36,094 bases of DNA from Clostridiales bacterium UBA1752 (lineage in GTDB: Bacteria > Bacillota > Clostridia > Oscillospirales > CAG-382). The stretch covers positions 18,735-54,828 of the forward strand of contig DCHM01000048.1 in NCBI GenBank assembly GCA_002314835.1. The letters run 5' to 3'. Below the pieces are notes generated by a model, which saw only the letters and a program-made list of their open reading frames with translations, searched no databases and was not told the DNA's origin. The position numbers and the translations under genes are program-made. Shown here in pieces: positions 31,260 to 36,094 of this stretch (position 1 is its first letter; every line of letters starts with the position of its first letter).

Positions 31260-32798
31260 ATGAAAAAACTGTTTGTGCTTTTGCTCTGCCTGACCGTTTG
31301 CATAATGCCTATTCTCGTATCTTGCAACCAGGGCACGGGCGACACCTCGTCTGCCACGGAGCAGAATTCAACGGACGACACCAGCGAACAAGCCGAGTCT
31401 AAGGAAGCCGACATCCCCGGATATAACCCCGAGACCGGCAAGTATGAAGCTAACCTCCCCGAGTATAAATGGGAAGAGGACAAAGAGTTTAAGGTTTTGG
31501 TATATTCCAACGAAGTGCAGACCACTTACTTTGACGAGGACATTGCCCCCGACCTCTACGATACGACCGACGAGGCGCTCAACGAGGCGGTCAGAGAACG
31601 TAACAATCAGCTCTCTGAAAAGTACAAAAACGTCAAGATCAAGGCTATCGCCGTTGCTAACGTAGAGACTGAGCTTTCATTGGAGATTCAGGCTCCTACC
31701 GGCGCCTACGACGCCGCTCTGCCTTTCGTGCAAAAAGCAGTTACTATGGCGCAGAACAAGAGCTTTTACGATCTTGCAGAGTTTGATGAATACATTGATT
31801 TAAGCATGCCTTGGTGGGACCAGAACTTCCTCGACACCATGACGGTAGGTGATAAGGTTTACTTTGCCATAGGTGATATTTCCATCATGCAAAAGATAGT
31901 AACCACGGCAATTATCTATAATAAAGAATTATTGGAAACCATTGCTCCCGGCACCAACCTTTATCAAGAGGTCAGAGACAATGAATGGACGTTTGACCGC
32001 ATGGTAGAGCTCGCAAAGCTTTATACCAAGGACAACGATGGCGAAACCGGCATGTCATACAAGGATTGCTGGGGCTTCAGCAGTTCTTACGGCTTGGCTC
32101 TTAACTATTATATGGCGAGCGGCGAGCACCTCGTAACAAAGGGCGCCGACGGCAAGCCTTATATTGCGTTTGACTCTACCCGTGCAGTTACCATTATACA
32201 AAAGGTACTCAATAGTTTTGCCGAGAATGACACATGGGTTATCTTCTGCAATGAAATCAGCGGCACCGGCAAGGATATATGGACATCAGGCCTCGATATC
32301 TTTGGCGAAAACCGCGCACTGTTTTATAACTGCGCATTCAGCGCAATCAAAAAGCTCCGTAAATATACCGACCTTAATGAATGGGGCTTTTTGCCCATGC
32401 CTTTGATGGATGACACGCAGGATACCTATTATTCACCAAACGCCGCTCTCTATGCTTACGGCATCGTTATCCCGGTATCTGCACCCGACCCCGAGTTCTC
32501 GGCGTTTATGATTGAGGCAATGTGCTCTGAAGCAAAGAACTATATCACTCCGGCATATTACGAAACCATCCTCAAGGGCAGAGATACCAAGGATGAGGAC
32601 AGCGAAGAAATGCTCGACAAATATATCTTTGCCAGCATCGGATACGACTTGGGCGTAACCTACAATTTCGCAAGCATCAGCAACGTATTTACCGACCTCG
32701 TTGTCACCCGTTCCGCAGATGTTGTTTCAAAATATGACTCTTACAGAGACTCTGTTCAGGTTGCTATCGACCAGCTCGTCGCTGCTTACTCGGACTAA
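31260..32798 (+). CDS. Extracellular solute-binding lipoprotein, paralogue 3
   Basis: 512 residues from the ATG at 31260, set by AAAGGAGAG; nine more in-frame codons upstream lack a ribosome site. Signal peptide MKKLFVLLLCLTVCIMPILV with lipobox LVSC (Cys22) is nearly the same as in paralogue 2. The body is near-identical over long segments, and local differences (LALNYYMASGEHLV, TGKDIWTSGLDIFG, SPNAALYAYGIVIPVSAPD) may tune ligand choice. Unlike paralogue 2 it can be transcribed on its own, from the promoter inside the preceding hairpin. A second copy of that hairpin/promoter module lies between this gene and the glycoside hydrolase gene. A sugar ligand is inferred from the family and from that neighbour. 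Confidence 0.8.
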   Translation: MKKLFVLLLCLTVCIMPILVSCNQGTGDTSSATEQNSTDDTSEQAESKEADIPGYNPETGKYEANLPEYKWEEDKEFKVLVYSNEVQTTYFDEDIAPDLYDTTDEALNEAVRERNNQLSEKYKNVKIKAIAVANVETELSLEIQAPTGAYDAALPFVQKAVTMAQNKSFYDLAEFDEYIDLSMPWWDQNFLDTMTVGDKVYFAIGDISIMQKIVTTAIIYNKELLETIAPGTNLYQEVRDNEWTFDRMVELAKLYTKDNDGETGMSYKDCWGFSSSYGLALNYYMASGEHLVTKGADGKPYIAFDSTRAVTIIQKVLNSFAENDTWVIFCNEISGTGKDIWTSGLDIFGENRALFYNCAFSAIKKLRKYTDLNEWGFLPMPLMDDTQDTYYSPNAALYAYGIVIPVSAPDPEFSAFMIEAMCSEAKNYITPAYYETILKGRDTKDEDSEEMLDKYIFASIGYDLGVTYNFASISNVFTDLVVTRSADVVSKYDSYRDSVQVAIDQLVAAYSD

Positions 32799-32821
32799 AA
32801 GATTTATTATTTTATCAAAAG

Positions 32822-32846
32822 AGCCGTTTGCAAAAACGGCTTTTTT
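32822..32846 (+). terminator. Terminator after paralogue 3
   Basis: AGCCGTTT (32822-32829) pairs perfectly with AAACGGCT (32834-32841) around GCAA, followed by a T-run to 32846. Layout, loop and downstream sequence match the hairpin at 31168-31196, although the stem bases differ. Confidence 0.9.
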
Positions 32847-32856
32847 GTGTTATAAT
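32828..32856 (+). promoter_or_regulatory. Promoter embedded in the terminator, serving the GH3 gene
   Basis: TTGCAA (32828-32833) spans the hairpin tip and loop, and 17 bases later TGT-TATAAT (32851-32856) follows. The predicted start near 32863 is only about 15 bases from the GH3 ATG, just enough for its ribosome site. Confidence 0.6.
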
Positions 32857-32877
32857 GGCTCAAAACGGAGGACGGAT

Positions 32878-35484
32878 ATGAATACTAAGCTTATTGACAA
32901 ATACATAGGCACCGGCAAAATGGTGACTGAACTGCGCGAATATACCTTAAAGGCGGCTCTCGAGAGCGCCGTATTGCTCAAAAATGACAAAGGCGTACTG
33001 CCTGTCAAGGGCGGTAGGGTCGCATTTTTCGGCAGGATGCAGGACTGCTATCTCAAGAGCGGTACCGGCTCGGGCAACAACGATTGCGGCAAGGTCGTTT
33101 CGATAAGGGAGGCGCTTTTAGGTTTCGGCGTAGAGCTCGACGGCGAGCTTATCGCGCTGTACGACGCTTTTGTAAAAGAGCACCCGTACGACAGCGGCAC
33201 CGGCTGGCATCATCCTCATAGCCAAAAAGAGCTCGTTTTGGACGACGTCACAGTATCAGCCGCCGCAAAAAGATGTGACACCGCCATATACGTTATCACC
33301 CGTATCTCTGGCGAAGACAGAGACCAAACCGCCGACAGAGGCAGCTATTATCTGTCTTATAACGAGCTTATTATGCTCAGCCGCATCCGCGCGCATTTCG
33401 GCAGGGTGATAGTGTTGCTCAACACCTGCGCCGCAATGGACGTAAACGAAATCAGCCCCCTCTGCGACGGACTTTTGTGTCTGTGGCAGGCAGGTATGGA
33501 CGGCGGCAGTGCCGCCGCCATGCTCATTACAGGCAAGGCTAATCCCTGTGGCAAATCTCCCGATACTTTTGCTAAAACGCTCGACTGCTATCCTGCCGCA
33601 AACTACGGCAGGGACGGTGACGTTATCTATACTGAGGACCAGTTTGTAGGATACAGATACTTTAATACCTTTGCGCCCGAAAGAGTTATATTCCCATTCG
33701 GCTACGGCTTGTCATACACGAGGTTTGAAACAAAGCTTACGGGATTTGAAATAAACGGACTTAACTTAAAATGCAATTTTGAGGTAGCCAACGTCGGCGA
33801 ATACGCAGGCAGCGAGGTCGTAGAGGTTTATCTGTCTTATCCGAGCGGTACAAACGCGCCTAAGGCGGTGCTCGCAGGCTTTGTCAAAACATCCGAAATC
33901 TCAAAAGGCGCCAAGCTCGGCGTTACTGCCGATATTAATCTAAAGGACGTTACGCTCTACGACGACTTTAAGGGCGAATATTATCTGCCGCAGGGCAAAT
34001 ATACCGTCAGCATCGGCGACAGTATCAATTATAAAGCGGTCAAAGAGTTTGATTTCGGCGGTTATAGCCTCGAGGATAAGCCGTGTCTCTTGCAGAACGT
34101 GCCGTTTGAACGCCTTACACGGTTTGGCACCGAGCAGGTGCCTACATGCGACAGCCGCAGTCTTTGCGACGTACCCGATGAGCTAACTCATATTGACGAG
34201 CATATCACGCTCACCGACGTTGCAAACGGCAAAAAGACGCTCTCTGAGTTAGTCGCTTCGCTCTCAGATATCGAGCTTGCCTGCCTCGTCAGAGGCGAAG
34301 GTATGTCAAGCCCCAAGGGCGCACCCGGTGCGGCTTCGGTATTCGGTGGCATTACAAAAGAATTGTACGACCGCGATATACCCGTTATTTCGACTACCGA
34401 CGGCCCTGCTGGCGTCAGAATATCCACCAGCGCCGTCACTTCGGCAATCCCCGACGGCACGGCGCTCGCCGCGACCTTTAATCCCGAGCTCGTCTCGGCT
34501 CTGCTCCAATACGAGGGCTACGAGGTTTTGTCGTTTGGCTGTGACGTTCTGCTGGCTCCCGGCATCAATATACACCGCAGTCCTTTGTGCGGACGCAACT
34601 TTGAATATTACAGCGAAGACCCGCTTTTGGCAGGCTATATCGCAAGAGCGGCGGTCAAGGGACTTAACTGTGCCGGCGTCAGAGGCGTTATCAAGCACTT
34701 TATGGCAAACAACCAAGAGGCGTTCAGATACACCTCGAGTTCTGTAATCAGCGAAAAAGCCATCAGACAGATATACGCAAAGCCTTTTGAAATCGCAGTC
34801 GAGAGCGGCGAAACCTACGCCGTTATGACCTCGTACAACCGCATAGGCGGACGCTGGGCGGCAAACAACGAGCCGATGGCAAACTATCTGAGAGCCCGTT
34901 TTGACGGCATAGTCATGACCGACTGGTGGGCTAAGCTCGGCGGCTGTGAGGATGCGCAAAACGTCACCGACCTCGCCGCTATGGTACGGGCGCAGAATGA
35001 CCTTTATATGGTTATGCCCGACGCGCTCACTCACGAGGATAACATAACGGAGGCGCTTGCGGACGGCAGATTGCACCGCTCGGAATTGCAAAGCAGTGCA
35101 AGGCGTATACTGACCTTTATTATGGGTACCGTCACCTTTGCCCGTCAACTGAAGTATGGCAAAAAGCAGACCGAAGACCTGAGGCGCTCGGTCGAGGGCA
35201 AAAAGCCGTTTGCCGTGATAGACTTTGACGGCAACGCGGTCAAATACGAGTCTGCCAAGGCTCAGCGCGTTATTGCGGAAATAGTATGCCACGCAGACGT
35301 CAAGGGGCTCGAGCAGTGCGTCATTTCGCTCACGGTCAATACCAAGGGCGCCGCGGTTATGGCAGTCCCTGCAGGTAATACGAGCGAATACCGCGAGGTC
35401 TCGTTTATCAAGGGCTCAAACGACCTTGCGTTTACGTCAACCGTACCGACCTCGGGCATAAAGCAGATTAAGCTATACGATTAA
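32878..35484 (+). CDS. Glycoside hydrolase family 3 beta-glucosidase with inverted domain order
   Basis: 868 residues from the ATG at 32878 (GGAGGAC before it); the frame extends 59 codons upstream, but those overlap paralogue 3 in another frame. The order is reversed from the usual GH3 plan: first the alpha/beta sandwich (about 20-240, with ISGEDRDQTADRGSYYLS holding the likely acid/base region near Glu146), then a fibronectin-III-like domain (about 255-390), then the barrel (about 450-750). The barrel shows STTDGPAGVR, LLAPGINIHRSPLCGRNFEYYSEDP, IKHFMANNQEAFR and the nucleophile Asp682 in GIVMTDWW. A strand-rich tail of about 90 residues closes the protein. Reversed GH3 enzymes are known from Butyrivibrio and Ruminococcus. 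No signal peptide: it probably cleaves imported beta-glucosides in the cytoplasm. Confidence 0.9.
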   Translation: MNTKLIDKYIGTGKMVTELREYTLKAALESAVLLKNDKGVLPVKGGRVAFFGRMQDCYLKSGTGSGNNDCGKVVSIREALLGFGVELDGELIALYDAFVKEHPYDSGTGWHHPHSQKELVLDDVTVSAAAKRCDTAIYVITRISGEDRDQTADRGSYYLSYNELIMLSRIRAHFGRVIVLLNTCAAMDVNEISPLCDGLLCLWQAGMDGGSAAAMLITGKANPCGKSPDTFAKTLDCYPAANYGRDGDVIYTEDQFVGYRYFNTFAPERVIFPFGYGLSYTRFETKLTGFEINGLNLKCNFEVANVGEYAGSEVVEVYLSYPSGTNAPKAVLAGFVKTSEISKGAKLGVTADINLKDVTLYDDFKGEYYLPQGKYTVSIGDSINYKAVKEFDFGGYSLEDKPCLLQNVPFERLTRFGTEQVPTCDSRSLCDVPDELTHIDEHITLTDVANGKKTLSELVASLSDIELACLVRGEGMSSPKGAPGAASVFGGITKELYDRDIPVISTTDGPAGVRISTSAVTSAIPDGTALAATFNPELVSALLQYEGYEVLSFGCDVLLAPGINIHRSPLCGRNFEYYSEDPLLAGYIARAAVKGLNCAGVRGVIKHFMANNQEAFRYTSSSVISEKAIRQIYAKPFEIAVESGETYAVMTSYNRIGGRWAANNEPMANYLRARFDGIVMTDWWAKLGGCEDAQNVTDLAAMVRAQNDLYMVMPDALTHEDNITEALADGRLHRSELQSSARRILTFIMGTVTFARQLKYGKKQTEDLRRSVEGKKPFAVIDFDGNAVKYESAKAQRVIAEIVCHADVKGLEQCVISLTVNTKGAAVMAVPAGNTSEYREVSFIKGSNDLAFTSTVPTSGIKQIKLYD

Positions 35485-35497
35485 AGCAATACAAATT

Positions 35498-35523
35498 AAG
35501 CTCGGAATTTCCGGGCTTTTTTT
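35498..35523 (+). terminator. Terminator after the GH3 gene
   Basis: AAGCTCGG (35498-35505) pairs with CCGGGCTT (35511-35518), with one G-U pair, around AATTT, followed by T-run to 35523. Unlike the two previous hairpins it is not followed by a TATAAT box. Confidence 0.85.
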
Positions 35524-35541
35524 GTGGCATTTTTGCGCCGT

Positions 35542-35571
35542 CACCTGCATATTTTTAATCAAAGGCAGGTG
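35542..35571 (+). repeat. Inverted repeat covering the ribosome site of the SpoVB-like gene
   Basis: CACCTGC (35542-35548) is perfectly complementary to GCAGGTG (35565-35571), with a 16-base A/T-rich loop. The right arm contains the AGGTG part of the ribosome site just before the ATG at 35577, so folding could hide it; it could equally be a protein-binding site. Confidence 0.45.
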
Positions 35572-35576
35572 GGGTG

Positions 35577-36094
35577 ATGGCAAAGTCACGGCTAATAAAG
35601 GGCGCGGCGATAATGACTGCGTTTGCACTGGTATGCAAGCTGCTCGGCACGTTTTTACGGCTTTATACCGCGTCGCGTATCGGCAGCGAGGGCATGGGGC
35701 TGTATTCGCTTATAATGAGCGTATATACTCTGTTTGCCACCGCCGCAACCTCAGGCTTTACTCTCACGGTCAGCCGCCTCGCCGCCAAATACAGACACAG
35801 GTGCGAGGCAGACGGCTATTTTTTGTATAAAGCGTCGCTCATACCTGCGCTTGCGATTGGCTGTGCGGCAGGATGCGTGATGTTTGCAGGCGCTCCCTTG
35901 CTATGCAGGGACGCAATCAAAGAGCCGCTTGCTTTGGACGCCGTAAGGACCTTGGCTATATCATTGCCGTTTATGTCCGTGACCTCCTGTATTAAGGGGC
36001 TATTTATAGCCCGTAATCAAGTGATAAAAAACGGCACGGGCTCGCTAACCGAGCAGATAGTCAAAATGTGCATCATTATGCTGATGCTCGGATA
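35577..36094 (+). CDS. SpoVB-like polysaccharide/lipid flippase, partial (3' end outside window)
   Basis: The first 172 codons are present. The protein opens MAKSRLIKGAAIMTAFALVC, then KLLGTFLRLYTASRIGSEGMGLYSLIMSVYTLF, which matches the pattern of SpoVB and related MOP-superfamily exporters (an xxxKGAxIL..A....K..G..YR....IG.EG.GLY signature). Four to five hydrophobic segments are visible. In sporulating Firmicutes SpoVB-like proteins are implicated in lipid-linked precursor transport during cortex synthesis; paralogues also act in vegetative polysaccharide export. AGGTGGGG precedes the ATG; the overlapping GTG at 35574 is in frame and is an alternative start. The gene follows the GH3 terminator by 54 bases, so it probably has its own promoter, which I could not assign. 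Confidence 0.82.
   Translation, partial: MAKSRLIKGAAIMTAFALVCKLLGTFLRLYTASRIGSEGMGLYSLIMSVYTLFATAATSGFTLTVSRLAAKYRHRCEADGYFLYKASLIPALAIGCAAGCVMFAGAPLLCRDAIKEPLALDAVRTLAISLPFMSVTSCIKGLFIARNQVIKNGTGSLTEQIVKMCIIMLMLG

Noticed and set aside
29820..32634. Long exact repeats considered as a mobile element or CRISPR-like array
   Set aside because: The repeats are homologous coding positions of tandem paralogues; there are only two copies, no regular spacers, no terminal inverted repeats and no transposase.
34306..35292. Minus-strand open frame of 328 codons opposite the GH3 gene
   Set aside because: Sits on the conserved GH3 barrel; composition is typical of an antisense shadow.

Overview
The window is coding-dense chromosomal DNA from a Gram-positive, low-to-mid GC bacterium, most likely a spore-forming member of the Clostridia (Oscillospiraceae/Ruminococcaceae-like). 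The signs are strong AAGGAGG-type ribosome sites, TTGACA/TATAAT sigma-A promoters, classical hairpin-plus-T-run terminators, many lipoproteins, dockerin-type repeats, a FtsK/SpoIIIE translocase and a SpoVB-like flippase at the right edge. No rRNA, tRNA, insertion sequence, prophage or CRISPR array was seen. No gap without a gene exceeds about 180 bases.

Layout. (1) 1-2814, minus: two Wzz-like chain-length proteins for surface polysaccharide, the second running off the left edge. (2) 2836-7297, minus: a four-gene operon with its own promoter and terminator. It encodes one membrane-anchored protein, two lipoproteins and a secreted discoidin/dockerin protein; the last two share an unrecognised C-terminal domain. 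(3) 7361-9866, plus: a shortened ClpC-like ATPase with a decayed second AAA module, then nrdR behind a NrdR-box-like site. (4) 9920-18284, minus: a 1690-residue membrane-tethered subtilase, a TrmN6-type methyltransferase, a 2[4Fe-4S] ferredoxin, O-acetylhomoserine sulfhydrylase and a membrane-anchored, possibly LCP-like protein. (5) 18308-24292, plus: uppP, ftsK/spoIIIE, a beta-lactamase-fold protein and mscS. (6) 24308-27224, minus: a zur-znuA-znuC-znuB metal uptake operon behind a 33-bp dyad. (7) 27221-27937, minus: birA. (8) 28003-35523, plus: three tandem paralogous solute-binding lipoproteins and a GH3 beta-glucosidase with inverted domain order, separated by two near-identical combined terminator/promoter modules. 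(9) 35577-end, plus: the start of a SpoVB-like flippase.

Working together: regions 1, 2, 4 (subtilase, LCP-like) and 5 (uppP) point to heavy investment in the cell surface. Region 8 looks like glycan capture (lipoproteins) and intracellular glycoside hydrolysis (GH3), but no ABC permease lies nearby. Region 6 is an autoregulated metal-starvation operon. The best candidates for something undescribed are the four-gene extracytoplasmic operon, the degenerate ClpC-like protein, and the hairpins whose loop doubles as a -35 element.
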